Source of the DNA: Ampelocalamus luodianensis
Lineage: Eukaryota; Streptophyta; Magnoliopsida; Poales; Poaceae
Direction: 5' to 3'
Length of the DNA stretch: 64,000 nt
Assembly (NCBI GenBank): GCA_036346255.1
Contig: CM070632.1
Span: 18,989,408-19,053,407, forward strand
Below are positions 21,043-33,730 of this stretch, piece by piece (position 1 is the first letter of the stretch; every line of letters starts with the position of its first letter). The notes under the pieces were generated by a model that worked only from the letters and a program-made list of their open reading frames with translations, had not been told where the DNA came from and ran no database searches. A program made the translations under genes and the position numbers.

Positions 21043-23463
21043 TGTAATACTTCAAATTCCAATTAGAGAGAATATTACTCGGGAGAGGGAAATTTATTCA
21101 ATAGCGAATGCAACAAAGTTTAGATATGGAAATAAGTTCAAAATTCAGTTTTTTGAGAGAGCTTTGGGCCGCCAACCCATAGTCGTAGAGGAAAAAGCTA
21201 GCCTTAGAGGCCCATGGCCCATGGCTCATGGAAGGTTGATAGCCCACTTAAAGGCAAGAAAGGGGGATTAAGCCACAAACCCTAATATGCTCTGATTTTC
21301 CGTCTGCTACGCTGCCTCCGCCCTGCTCTGATGCAGGTACTCTGACAATAACGCGCCTTGGCCGTCGCTACTATCCCGGTGTTTCCCACAAAGTGGCGAC
21401 CATAAGGAAGAGGAAGGAAGAAGGAGAAGAGGAGAGGTTGTCCTCACGGGGTTTTATCAGCGTAACACGCATCTCCAAGGGTATCAATTCGTTTCTCCGC
21501 TATTTTGATGATGTTTAGATGTGAAAATTGGATTAGTTTGATTGGATCAAGTTCTGTCCAGATAGATTCAATTCTGTCCAGTTTATTGTGTGGCTAGTTT
21601 TGGGTTCTTAGAGGCCGAATTAGAAGTTTTGATCTCCTAGAGTTATTTATAGGATGCTCTTAGCTTTCGGTGGCGCCAAGATCACCTCATTCCGACTTTC
21701 GAGTCAAAAGTTATGATAGATTTACTATCTGCTGTCCAGAATCCTGACGAGAATTAGCAGTCTCTGTATAGGTTGATATATGACCTAGTTAGAGGGTGAT
21801 TCAGAGGTCTTGCCCATAACAAATTTTGAAGGTGATATCACTAGCTTTCAGGATTGATAAAGAACACCTCATTTGGATTTATAGATCAAAAGTTATGCAC
21901 TTTTCTTTGTGACTGTCCAGATTGTAGGTCAGTCTGTCCAGATTGTATGTCAGTTTCTATCTTTAGTTTTGACCCGTGTGCCACTTTTTGTTAAAGGCAA
22001 AATTTGAATGTCGTGCCAACTAGGTTATTGTAGGTAATTTCATAACCTTTTCAGATTGTTAAAGAACACTCAATTCGGAGTTGTAGTTTAAAAGTTATGG
22101 ACGTTTTAGTTCTGCTGTTCTAATTGCTCAGTCAGATTCTGTTCTGCTATTTCGTTTGACAGTTAGCAATTTAGTTTGGCCGAATTGGGTTATCTCGTCA
22201 ACTACAAAGTTGTAGATATATTTGTTAAGCTCGTGTAGGATCTGGGCTCATCTCTTTTGGAGTCCCAGATCATTAGTTTTGGTCTTTACCGTGCTGCTGT
22301 CTGATGGGATTCCATGTTCTTGCTGGAATTTCAGATTCGGGTTATGACTATGTTTTGGGTGTGCAAGAGGGTAGTGTAGAATATTAATTCATGATGGGCT
22401 CTATGTTGTTCTTATTTGGTTATTTAATTGTTTAGGCCGCGAGCCTCACGGGTTTGGGAGCGCCATCGTTGCACGCTAACGCGTACGCAACGCGAAGGCA
22501 AGTACTTTGTTGGTTTTAAATGTTGTGATTGTGAATGTTTACATGAATATGATGTGACATCTTGTGATACCGAAATGCTGAATTGGTTATGTTCTATCAA
22601 TATGTGGAGTAAATGCGAAAGATGATATTAGCATTGTTCATGTTCATATCATGCATCCTTTTATTCATGCTATGTCACGGGAGTGGGCTAGTAAGTCCAC
22701 CATTCCAATGTGGGCGGGTTTGGACATTGTCATGTCCCGTCCACGAGTGGATTGAAAGACCCATCAATTCCGGTATGGGCACGTAAGACCCATCAATTCC
22801 AGTATGGGCAGCTTTGGACACCTATATGAAACGTTCTTCATATAGGACTTGGATCCCGCACTTTTGTTAAGGTGCGGGCTTAAGTGAACACCGACGGTGT
22901 GTCACTCGCTATCTGAGTATAAGCATGTGTGCAGTCCATCCTTGAGTACATTCATTCATGCCATGCATTCCTAAGTTTTCATTCGATGTATGCTCATATT
23001 CTCTTATGATGATGACTTGTTCATATGTGTGTTATGTCCCTTTTACTGTACTTGCTGAGTCGTGGACTCACTCTTGCGTTGTTTGTTTATTTTAGGTAAC
23101 CCCTGATGTTCGCTCACTTGGGAGGGAGTAGACACGCACTACTTGTTCACTTCATCCAATTCATGTTCAAGATTAAATTTAGTTCTATCTTACATTCGTA
23201 AATGATGAACTGTAATAATAAATTTATAAGTGGTGAAGGAAGGATACCTTCTCCACATTGATGTCGAATTATTACTCATGTGTGAACTTTCATTATCAAT
23301 GAACTGAAATAAATAGATTAGATGGTGAAGGAAGGATACCTTTATCATGTCTTGGTTGTTTTGATACTATCATTAGTTGATTTTATTCAAATTCTTCCGC
23401 ATTATGGATGTATGTTAGATGTTTTAGGTGACATCTTGGCTTCCGAATAGCCAGGGTGTTACA
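21043..23463 (+). repeat. 5' LTR of element B (2.42 kb)
   Basis: It aligns end to end with 27679-30108, with few substitutions and scattered short indels around 21300-21355. It contains a cluster of hairpins at 22822-23062 and two copies of GACCCATCAATTCC about 30 bp apart (22765-22800). No protein-coding frame is convincing. Confidence 0.92.
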
Positions 23464-23465
23464 GT

Positions 23466-23477
23466 TGGTATCAGAGC
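23466..23477 (+). promoter_or_regulatory. Primer-binding site of element B
   Basis: TGGTATCAGAGC, the exact complement of the 3' end of plant initiator tRNA-Met, starts two bases after the 5' LTR. Confidence 0.88.
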
Positions 23478-26400
23478 GGGCTTTAGGTCCGTGGTTAATA
23501 GAAAAATATTAAATTGACACTATGTGCACAGTAGGTGGAGTTGGGAATTACATTGCTTTCGCATTATCTGTTGTTATGTTTCATTTGTTGAGCAATTGTT
23601 GAATTGCCTCTGTACTATCTTTGTTGTTGTTAATCTATAATATGTTATGTTATGATATTCTATATCTATGAATCTATTCTATGATTGCCATGAGATGATC
23701 ATGTATAATTATATTTGATTATTTTGTTTATGTGTGTCGATAATGGTTGTTAAGAAGTGGAGGCTGTGGTTGTGGCCTTGGACTTTGTCAGGTTATACCA
23801 TCGTTCGTGGTAGACGAATAGAGTAGTTACCCGAATACCCTAGTTGCGGAGTTGAGCGTAAGTCGCCTTGAAAGTTATTTTATTTCTTGATCTCAAATTT
23901 TGGCAAATTCTTGTTCTATGGTGGATGATGAATTTTTTGGGTTCGTGGTTTATGGTAGTTGTTGTGTTTGATGGTCTCTAATGGTTCTCTGAAACAATTA
24001 TTGTTTTCATTGTTGAGTTGCTTTTACGACTTGTGATCTTTGTCAATTAGCAATATTGATAATTCCATGGTTGTTCCTTCTTTCTCATGAAAAAGAATGA
24101 CTCATTTATTCATTTGATAGTTTGAGTAATGAGAGTTTTATGTTGCAAGATTATTAACATGAGAAAGTTTTGGCTCTATGAATTCCTTTTGGATTATTGC
24201 AGTGTTGAAGTTTAATGCCTCTCTTTTCGATGAAAATTGTTAAAATCCTTTTGTGATGCCTTGTTATGGTTAAGTCGAGTTGATAATCGAATAATTTGAT
24301 ATGGTATGGGTATCAAGTTGAGTCATGGTGTGGTGCATAATTAAAATTAGTTAGTAACATTGGAAGTGAAATTGATTAAGTTGATGTTGTTTTCTACTAG
24401 TTCTTGATGGATTGTATGTATAGGTAGTGATTGAGAGTATGCCTATACCTTTTGGAGCCAAAGGAGATATTAAGAAGTATGAAACGTTGATGAATTAGTA
24501 TGGTCATTAAAATTGTTTAGGTTGCTAAACTTGTTGGGTTCTATGGTTCCAATGGATTAATTTAAATGTGTGAAAGGGAAACTAGAGTAAATCTTTGGAT
24601 TTACATATTCTCTAGTATGATCGGTTATTGGAATTGTGTACAACCGGTTGAATAGATTGAATATCGTGGATCTAGAATTTATGGGAGGAGTTCTATGTAG
24701 TTCTTCTATATAGAATGATGCGATGAATTTGATTGTAGTGTTGTTGAGACTTTTGATCGATAGAAGATTTTGAATATGTGTTTGTTAATATCCATGTGAT
24801 TTGGGAAGGAAAGTAGGTAGCAACTAGATTTCATAATGAAGCGATTGATAACAACAATGGTTGTAGTATAACTCATTGTGTGTTGAAGTTTGATGTTGAG
24901 CATCGCTAAAAGTTAAAGCGATATGATATAATAGGTGGCTTATGCCCACATGATTGTGAAATAATCGGATGATAATGTCTCCTTGATGAAAGGGTTTTGG
25001 TAGAAACTTTTCAATTGTGTAGTAGACCCTTCTAAACTTAAGAGGTTGATGTAGTGATGTATTATGGTTTTGGTATACTCGTTTTGAAGATGGGATGAAA
25101 AGGTAGTAGAGAACAATTTGGTGACATTTTGGGGCTTTCTAATGGAATAGTTGATGATAAAGATTCGTGTTGAGTGTATTATTCTTGATGTCGAAAGATT
25201 ATCGCAAGAGATTGTGACTTGTGTGTGTGGTGATGATTCCTTTAGAGATAAAGTAATTGGATCGTGTTTGTAATTTTCATTTAGTAAAAGTGTTTCAAGT
25301 TTTGCGTTGTGTTCATTTGGACCTCTTGAGTTATGTGGTGATTGAGTTTGTTTGAGCAAAGTGACATGTTGAAAGATTTTATTGGTTCAAGTGGTTCTGT
25401 GATTTGGGTATTAAGAGCTTATCTGTTTAAGCTAGGAAAGTGATGTAATTACCACAGAAAATAACCTTCCTTGTTAAAGGAAGGAGTGAAGTATAAGTAA
25501 TTGAGATCTAAGTCACATTTCGCATCTTGCGCTTATTTGAGTGTGCTTAAACCTTATGCGTTGTTCCATAAGAGTTTATCAATTTTCAAAGGGATTACCT
25601 TCTTCTTATTTGTGGTTTGGTATTCGCTACAATAGGGCTTGAGCCCTCGATCGTTGACTTTCTCTTATGTTTTGAGTCCTTTGCCTAAGCGACTTTTTCC
25701 TTGGTCCCGTGTTTACTTGACGATAAATGTCTTCTTTGCCTTTTCTTTTGAGGAAGGATTCATCGATTCGTTTCACAAGGGTCTTTCGTAGTGTTTATTC
25801 AATATGATTGTGAGACCTTGGATTGTAAGTTATTCGAGGAGCATAGAAAGATGAACTATTTTCGTGTATAATTCTTGGAGAGAATAATATTTATACGAAA
25901 TGTTTGCCTTTGAGGCTAAACCGATTGTATTATTGCAACCATTAGAATCTATGGAGATTTGTGATCCAAGATCCTTTGTTCAATTCGGGTGGAACATTAG
26001 AATTTTGAAAGGATGGGAATCTTGATCGATGTATTAGAGTGCCGCGATTGAGTACTATGCACGTTGCTTGCAGATGAAATATGACGGTGTTGTAATGAAA
26101 GTAATATTAGCGAAATAATCGATCGTTAAAGTGGTTAATGAGATAGCTAGGGTAGCCGGGATTGTTGGATTATTACTAGGAATGTTTTGGACTTAGCAAG
26201 TAACTCTCTAAGAGTTAGAATCTTTATAAAGATAATTGGGTCGAGAAAATATTTTCGTGTTGATGTTAATGCGCGAGTATGTTTGGATTGTGAGAATTTT
26301 AGGGATTTAATCTGAGGTTTCTCTTATTTCCTATATGAGAAGTTCGTTGTAGGGGTCTTGGAAGTTAATTTTGGGCTTCACATTTTTATGCTAGGACTTT

Positions 26401-27150
26401 GGTCGCTCAATGATTATGTGTAGAGGAATTAGAATAAGGGTGGATTCTGAACAATGGGATGATCATTGATAGAATCCTTTTGATGAAGTATGTGAATGGG
26501 TGTGCTGAGAATTCTGAGTTGTTTACTCTTAGAAGATGGAGGTGATGTAATTGCATATGAGATCTATTTTGAGATGCATGGGAAGTCATCTGTCAAAGTA
26601 ATTCTATCAGTAGAAGAGTTGGCTAGAGTATGTTTCTGTGGAGTCAAAAGAGCCTATCTCTGAGCGTGGATGATGTATTTTGACTTGAGCATAGCGTTGA
26701 GAATGCCAAGTTAGGAGAGATGAGTTAGTGTGTTAAGCGATGAATTGGAATTCCAAAGTTTGAGAAAAAATTATTCCTAAAAGAGAAACTGAGAAATTGA
26801 TGCTTCCTCAAGTAATGACACGTTTTCTTGATTCTTGTTTGAGCTACGTGCTTATGACTGATGTCTTCCAGAAATTGAGTTTTGCTGTATGTTGGTATGT
26901 GTGGTTCTAATCGATTCGAAAAGAAAAAAATGATTGATTCGGTTATTCGAGTGATTTGTCCTTTGGCTTTGTGGCGTTTAAATCATAAACGCCCACTTGG
27001 AAAGTGGACGTTTTTTTCATGATAAATCTTCGATTCTGATTTGACTCTTTTGGTATCGAGTTGGCATTGTGTGGTTACGACGGGAATCCTTACTTTCAGT
27101 TGACTCTATTTGTAATAGAGTTGTTCAAAGCAAGTTCTGTTGTGTGTCTC
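23478..27150 (+). pseudogene. Decayed interior of element B
   Basis: About 3.7 kb of AT-rich sequence where gag and most of pol would lie. I could not recognise gag, protease or RT motifs in any frame, and the open frames are short and on both strands. A short inverted repeat around 26986-27015 (AAACGCCCACTTGG / GTGGACGTTT) is the only local structure noted. Since the 3' end still resembles integrase, the rest is best explained as strongly diverged coding sequence. Confidence 0.5.
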
Positions 27151-27660
27151 TCGTTAAAGGATGTGATCCTTGTTTCGGTGAAGAGTTCGATTGAGAGGTG
27201 GAACAAGAGTTCCGTGTGCTATGCGCATGTTGTGTGGATTGGTACCAAAGGGGAGGTTAACCCAAAGTACTTTGGTTTGTTCTCGACAATTGTGGGGGTT
27301 AAGAGGTTGGCGTATCGCTAGGACCGTCACGGTTCCATACGCGAGGAACCCAATGTCTGGTGTTCTGGTACTAAGTGAGCAACTAAGCAATTCCAAGCTT
27401 GGTATTTCGTTAAAGACGTTGTCCATCGAGTAGGGTCTTACCTTCGATTCTCTTCTAATGAGTGTACCTGGAAATACCGGGTGGAGTTTTAGGACGGACG
27501 TCGTTTTACGTCGTTTTGTTGTGGTCTCAGCGGTCTGAGAGAGAGACCACTTGGGAGTTGGAGTCTCACATGTGCGATCAGTATCCAGATTTGTTCATAG
27601 TAGGTACGTGGTTATCCTTGTTCAAATTCCAGTTGCAGTTTTCTTTCGGTTAGTTCATCG
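27151..27660 (+). pseudogene. Degenerate integrase C-terminus and chromodomain of element B
   Basis: In one frame the text GTKGEVNPKYFGLFSTIVGV is followed by KRLAYR, which has the pattern of the GPY/F module (KGKL-SPRY-GPF-I---G--AYR). Further on, VLLWSQRSERETTWELESHM followed by CDQYPDLF matches the chromodomain pattern VLW-----EE-TWE-E--M---YP-LF. Stops and shifts separate the two. The match is by eye only. Confidence 0.6.
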
Positions 27661-27678
27661 AGTAGATTCGGGGTAGAA

Positions 27679-30108
27679 TGTAATACTTCAAATTCCAATT
27701 AGAGAGAATATTACTCGGGAGAGGGAAATTTATTCAATAGCGAATGCAACAAAGTTTAGATATGGAAATAAGTTCAAAATTCAGTTTTTTGAGAGAGCTT
27801 TGGGCCGCCAACCCATAGTCGTAGAGGAAAAAGCTAGCCTTAGAGGCCCATGGCCCATGGCCCATGGAAGGTTGATAGCCCACTTAAAGGCAAGAAAGGG
27901 GGGATTAAGCCACAAACCCTAATATGCTACAGTATTTCCGTGCTGCTACAGTGCGCCGCCCCTGCTGCATACCGGCTGCTACAGTAACGCGCCCTTGGCC
28001 GTCGCTACTATCCCGGTGTTTCCCACAAAGTGGCGACCATAAGGAAGAGGAAGGAAGAAGGAGAAGAGGAGAGGTTGTCCTCACGGGGTTTTATCAGCGT
28101 AACACGCATCTCCAAGGGTATCAATTCGTTTCCCCGCTATTTTGATGATGTTTAGATGTGAAAATTGGATTAGTTTGATTGGATCAAGTTCTGTCCGCAG
28201 TAGATTCAATTTTGTCCAGTTTATTGTGTGGCTAGTTTTGGGTTCTTAGAGGCCGAATTAGAAGTTTTGATCTCCTAGAGTTATTTAGAGGATGCTCTTA
28301 GCTTTCGGTGGCCGCCAAGATCACCTCATTCCGACTTTCGAGTCAAAAGTTATGATAGATTTACTATCTGCTGTCCAGAATCCTGACGAGAATTAGCAGT
28401 CTCTGTATAGGTTGATATATGACCTAGTTAGAGGGTGATTCAGAGGTCTTGCCCATAACAAATTTTGAAGGTGATATCACTAGCTTTCAGGATTGATAAA
28501 GAACACCTCATTTGGATTTATAGATCAAAAGTTATGCACTTTTCTTTGTGACTGTCCAGATTGTAGGTCAGTCTGTCCAGATTGTATGTCGGTTTCTATC
28601 TTTAGTTTTGACCCGTGTGCCACTTTTTGTTAAAGGCAAAATTTGAATGTCGTGCCAACTAGGTTATTGTAGGTAATTTCATAACCTTTTCAGATTGTTA
28701 AAGAACACTCAATTCGGAGTTGTAGTTTAAAAGTTATGGACGTTTTAGTTCTGCTGTTCTAATTGCTCAGTCAGATTCTGTTCTGCTATTTCGTTTGACA
28801 GTTAGCAATTTAGTTTGGCCGAATTGGGTTATCTCGTCAACTACAAAGTTGTAGATATATTTGTTAAGCTCGTGTAGGATCTGGGCTCATCTCTTTTGGA
28901 GTCCCAGATCATTAGTTTTGGTCTTTACCGTGCTGCTGTCCTGATGGGATTCCATGTTACTGCTGGAATTTCAGATTCGGGTTATGACTATGTTTTGGGT
29001 GTGCAAGAGGTAGTGTAGAATATTAATTCATGATGGGCTCTATGTTGTTCTTATTTCGGTTATTTAATTGTTTAGGCCGCGAGCCTACGGGTTTGGGAGC
29101 GCCATCGTTGCCTGCTAACGCGTCGCAACGCGGAAGGCAAGTACTTTGTTGGTTTTAAATGTTGTGATTGTGAATGTTTACATGAATATGATGTGACATC
29201 TTGTGATACCCGAAATGCTGAATTGGTTATGTTCTATCAATATGTGGAGTAAATGCCGAAAGATGATATTAGCATTGTTCATGTTCATATCATGCATCCT
29301 TTTATTCATGCTATGTCCACGGAGTGGATCGTAAGTCCCACCATTCCAATGTGGGCGTGTTTGGACATTGTCATGTCCCGTCCATGGGAGTGGATTGAAA
29401 GACCCATCAATTCCAAAGATGGGCACGTAAGACCCATCAATTCCAAAGATGGGCAGCTTTGGACACCTATATGAAACGTTCTTCATATAGGACTTGGATC
29501 CCCGCACTTTTGTTAAGGTGCGGGCTTAAGTGAACACCGACGGGTGTGTCACTCGCTATACCAGTATAAGCATGTGTGCACCATCCTTGAGTACATTCAT
29601 TCATGCCATGCATTCCTAAGTTTTCATTCGATGTATGCTCATATTCTCTTATGATGATGACTTGTTCATATGTGTGTTATGTCCCTTTTACCGTACTTGC
29701 TGAGTCGTGGACTCACTCTTGCGTTGTTTGTTTATTTTAGGTAACCCCTGATGTTGGCTCACTTGGGAGGAGTAGACACGCACTACTTGTTCACTTCATC
29801 CAATTCATGTTCAAGATTAAATTTAGTTCTATCTTACATTCGTAAATGATGAACTGTAATAATAAATTTATAAGTGGTGAAGGAAGGATACCTTCTCCAC
29901 ATTGATGTCGAATTATTATCAAGCGTGTGAACTTTCATTATCAATGAACTGAAATAAATAGATTAGATGGTGAAGGAAGGATACCTTCATCATGTCTTGG
30001 TTGTTTTGATACTATCATTAGTTGATTTTATTCAAATTCTTCCGCATTATGGATGTATGTTAGATGTTTTAGGTGACATCTTGGCTTCCGAATAGCCAGG
30101 GTGTTACA
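27679..30108 (+). repeat. 3' LTR of element B (2.43 kb)
   Basis: Partner of 21043-23463 with the same TGTAATAC...TGTTACA ends. It is preceded by the purine-rich bases ATTCGGGGTAGAA, a weak PPT. It is followed by the target duplication AGGAG and the resumption of element D. Confidence 0.92.
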
Positions 30109-30113
30109 AGGAG

Positions 30114-30489
30114 GCTTTCTGTGTCCCGACCAGTAGCCAAACTTGAGTAGAACAGAATGTTGAAATAAAATAGTAATCTTTGAATTCGAGAAATAATGAA
30201 ACCATATAAATTGTCCGAGGTTGTACTCCTTATACTCGTGTGTTTCTTTAAGAAAAGTGTATATGGTTGTGCATGTGTATCATTGAAGCAATGATCACGA
30301 CTAAAACCAGTGTGGTATGTGACATTTAAGTCAGCACCCATGAGTAATGGAGATCCCTTTGAAAGGAATATCAGAGAGAATGAGTGTCTTCTCCGACCAA
30401 CCAGCAACAATAAAGGCATATGACCAGATACGATGAATAATAAGTATAAACAACTATACTTATCGTTGAAAAAAAAAAGAAATGCATCT
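30114..30489. other. Non-coding part of element D downstream of integrase
   Basis: An AT-rich stretch between element B and the integrase end. There is a short A-run (30470-30480) but no reading frame or motif I can support. Confidence 0.5.
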
Positions 30490-31761
30490 TTATTGAAATA
30501 CGAAATAAAATAAATGCAGGAAATTATACAAAAATTTACGCAATTGATCAATATTCCAAGAATTAGAAAAAAAAAATTGCCCATCCGACATAGCTAATCG
30601 TACCGATCCTGGTCGAGTGACTTCGACCACAGTGTATGGACCTTCCCATTTGGGTGAAAGTTTATTGCGACCTGCTTGGTTCTGAATTTTTCTAAGAACC
30701 AGATCACCTACCGCTAGGCTGCGAGGTTGCACCTTACGACTATGGTACCGACGCATGGCTTGCTGGTAGATTGCTAATCGTATCAAAGCTTGATTTCGTT
30801 GTTCTTCAAGGAAATTGATGTCATCAAGTCGTCGTTCACACTGATCACTTTCGGAAAAGCAATCAGTTCGAGCAGAACCAATTTTGAGTTCTGGAGGAAG
30901 CATGGCTTCAGCCCCGTAAACCATAAAGAATGGTGTTTCACCGGTCGCACGACTAGGTGTGGTACGAACGGCCCATAATACAGAAGGAAGTTCTTGAACC
31001 CAAGCCCTTGACCGTTGAATTAACTGGTCGAAAACTCGTCGTTTGATTCCTTGCATTATGATACCATTGGCTCGCTCAACTGCTCCATTGCTCTGCGGAT
31101 GAGCAACAGAAGCGAAATGTATCTTGATACCTAGGTTCTCACAGAATTCCTGAAAATTATTGCTTGAGAATTGGGTACCGTTATCAGTGATTATACGACT
31201 GGGTAGACCAAATCATATGATCACGCTTTTTGTGAGAAACCTCTTAGCAGCTTCAGTTGTAATTTTTACAACCGGCTCGGCTTCGATCCATTTGGTGAAT
31301 GTGTCAATCATAACGAAAAGGAACTCAAAGCCCCTGGGTACTCTTGGGAAAGGTCCCAGAATGTCTAGTCCCCAGGTTGCAAAAGGCTAAGAAAGAGGAA
31401 TTGTTTGCAAAGCTTGGGACGGCTAATGTACTTGTCAGCTATGAAACTGACATTGTACGCACTTCGTCACGAGCTCTTTTGCATCATGAAGGGCAGTTGG
31501 CCAGTAGTATCCTTGCCTAAAGGCTTTACCAACCAACATTCTGTAGGAATGATGAGCTCCACAGACTCCTCCATGAATTTCGGTTAGCAATTTAATGCCA
31601 TTCGAGCGAGATATGCATCTCATCAACACTCCGTGAGATCCTCGTTTGTACAAGGTACGTTCAATTAGAGTGTATGATTTCGCTTTTCGTGCTATACGAT
31701 CGGCCTCTACATCATCCTCTGGAATTAGGTCATGCTCAAGATAATTGTAGATCGATGTCAT
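30490..31761 (-). pseudogene. Integrase of Tat element D (frameshifted)
   Basis: Positions 31761-31435 hold the zinc-binding part (GVCGAHHSYRMLVGKAFRQG, YYWPTALHDAKELVTKCVQC). Positions 31434-31057 hold the catalytic core in broken frames: the piece read from DFLGPFPRVPRGFEFLFV through the TKWIEAEPVV-type segment, then NGTQFSS. Positions 31056-30490 hold the rest in one frame: QELPSVLWAVRTTPSRATGE, TPFFMVYGAEAMLPPEL, VQPRSLAVGDLVLRKI, LSPKWEGPYTVVEVTRPGSV. This is a standard Tat integrase with a GPY/F end. The N-terminal and core frames no longer connect. Confidence 0.88.
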
Positions 31762-31995
31762 CCAATCTCTACCGTGATCGTGATAGCGCCAACCATCATC
31801 GACCTATGGAGCATCCATGTTTGCAGAATCAAGGTGTGCAACCTCCTTGCGAACATCTATGTCCTTGGAAGGCTCGACTACCGAGGGTGAATCGAGTTTC
31901 TCGAGAAAAACTCTGGGCAGGACGGATGTCCTTGTAGAAGCTATCCGGGCCAACAGGTTTGCCAGAAAGTTTTCCTTTCTAGGAATGTGTTGGAT

Positions 31996-32613
31996 CTAAG
32001 AACCGAAGAAATGCTTTTCAAGTTTTCGTACTTCCGCCAGATATGATGACATCTTGGTACTAGAGCATTGATACTCTTTCCCTACTTGATTCGCTACTAG
32101 TTGAGAATCGCCTTTCACTAGCAATCTACGAATCCCGAGTGAATGAGCTGCTCGAAGTCCTGCCAGGAAACCTTCGTATTCTGCCACATTGTTAGTAGCA
32201 GGAAAGTTTAACTGAATGGCGTACTTTATTTGTTCGCCAGTAGGGGAAATCAAGATGACCCCATCCCCCGAGCCGTGTAGCATCAAGGAACTGTCGAAAT
32301 ACATTGTCCACTCATCGTGGTATTCGTATTCGGACCCTTGGGTGGGTTCAGGGTTTGTCCAGTCAGCAATGAACTCTGCTATTGCCTGGGACTTAATTGT
32401 TGTTCGTGGGATGAAATGGAGGTCAAACGCCCCAAGCTCAATCGCCCATTTTGCTATTCGTCCTGACGACTCCCTGTTTCCTATGACTTGACCAAGAGGA
32501 TATCCAGTTGGTACGACCACTTTGTGGGCTGAAAATAATGTCTTGGTTTCCTCGAAGCCATAAGGAGACCATAGAGCAGCTTTTGTACCTGTGGATACCT
32601 TTTTTTGGTCCAT
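31996..32613 (-). pseudogene. Archaeal-type RNase H of Tat element D
   Basis: The minus-strand frame contains WTMYFDSSLMLHGSGDGVIL, ATNNVAEYEGFLAGLRAAHS and VKGDSQLVANQVGKEYQC. This is the extra RNase H (RVT_3/aRNH type) that distinguishes Tat-lineage pol from other gypsy lineages. The catalytic acidic residues D (in YFDSS), E (in AEYEG) and D (in GDSQL) are all present. The N-terminal 90 residues (VVPTGYPLGQVIGNRESSGR, IAKWAIELGAFDLHFIPRTT) are the connection from RT. Confidence 0.88.
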
Positions 32614-33724
32614 GTAAGACTTCGCTTACGTAATATATTGGTCGTTGAACATGGTCTCGTTCTATGACCATTACACCACTAACCGTTTGTGGCGTTGCAA
32701 CCACGTAAATTAGTAGTGTCTCTCCCAATCTTGGAGAAACTAAGATTGAGGGACTCGTAAGGTACCATTTTAGTTCTTCGAAGGCGTTGCTTGCTTCTTT
32801 AGTCCATTCGAAACTTTCATGTTTCCGGAAAAGCTTAAAGAAAGGTAGTCCTTTTTCGCCTAACCGTGCTATGAAACGACTTAGTGCTGCCATACAACCG
32901 GTTAGTTTCTGAACTTCCTTTTTTATGGTCGGGACGCGCATCTGATCGATGGCGACGATTTTTGCTGGGTTTGCTTCGATGCCCCTAGCTGAAACTAGGA
33001 ATCCGAAAAGCTTTCCCGGCGAAACTCCGAACACACACTTCTCTGGATTTAACTTAAGGTTATGACGTCTTAAGTTATTGAAAGTCTCCTATAGATCTAG
33101 AATATGATTGCCGACGTTGATGCTCTTTACGACCAGATCATCGACGTAGGCTTCAAGATTCCGACCTATATGTGGACTAAAGGTCTTTTGTATCAACCTT
33201 TGGAATGTTGCACCAGCATGTTGGAGACCAAATGACATCTTTACATAACAGTAAGTACCCTATGGAGTGATGAAGGAAGTTCTCTCTTCATCTTCTTTAC
33301 ACATATTAATCTGGTGGTACCCTGAGTAAGTATCTAAAAAACTTAATAACTCATACCCGGAAGTAGAGTCTACAAATTGATCGATGCGAGGAAGGGGAAA
33401 GTCGTCCTTCGGACAAGCTTTATTAAGATCTGTAAAGTCAATACACATTCGCCATTTCCCATTGGCTTTTCTAACCATTACAGGATTGGCGAGCCACTCT
33501 GGGTGGTCGACCTCACGAATGAACCCAACTTTGAGAAGTTTGTCAATCTCCGACTGGATTGCTTCTTTCCGATCAGATGCGAAACGCCTTAGCTTCTGCT
33601 TGACCGGTTTTTTGTTAGGCTGCAGAGCTAGCCCATGCTTGATCACCTCCCTGGGGACTCTGGGCATATCAGACGCCTGCCAGGCGAATACATCCTGGTT
33701 CGCTCGGAGGAAGGAGACGAACAA
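32438..33724 (-). pseudogene. Reverse transcriptase of Tat element D (frameshifted)
   Basis: Positions 33724-33260 give the fingers/palm: VNFVSFLRANQDVFAW-type start, ANPVMVRKANGKWRMCIDFT, DLNKACPKDDFPLPRIDQ, SFLDTYSGYHQINM. Positions 33259-33035 hold the region of the YVDD box in another frame. Positions 33034-32438 give the thumb and connection (SARGIEANPAKIVAIDQM, VQKLTGCMAALSRFIARLGE) and degenerate RNase H (GVMVIERDHVQRPIYYVSEV). Stops near 33255 and 33725 and a shift near 32440-32610 break it. Confidence 0.88.
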
Positions 33725-33730
33725 CTCTTC

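Larger units (their letters stand above)
21043..30108 (+). mobile_element. Element B: long-LTR gypsy element with decayed interior, nested in D
   Basis: LTRs 21043-23463 and 27679-30108 begin TGTAATAC and end GGGTGTTACA. Perfect five-base duplications AGGAG flank the whole (21038-21042, 30109-30113). A perfect iMet PBS follows the left LTR. The 4.2-kb interior has no ORF above about 140 residues. Only its 3' end is recognisable as a degenerate integrase C-terminus/chromodomain on the plus strand, so it descends from a chromovirus. Confidence 0.93.
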
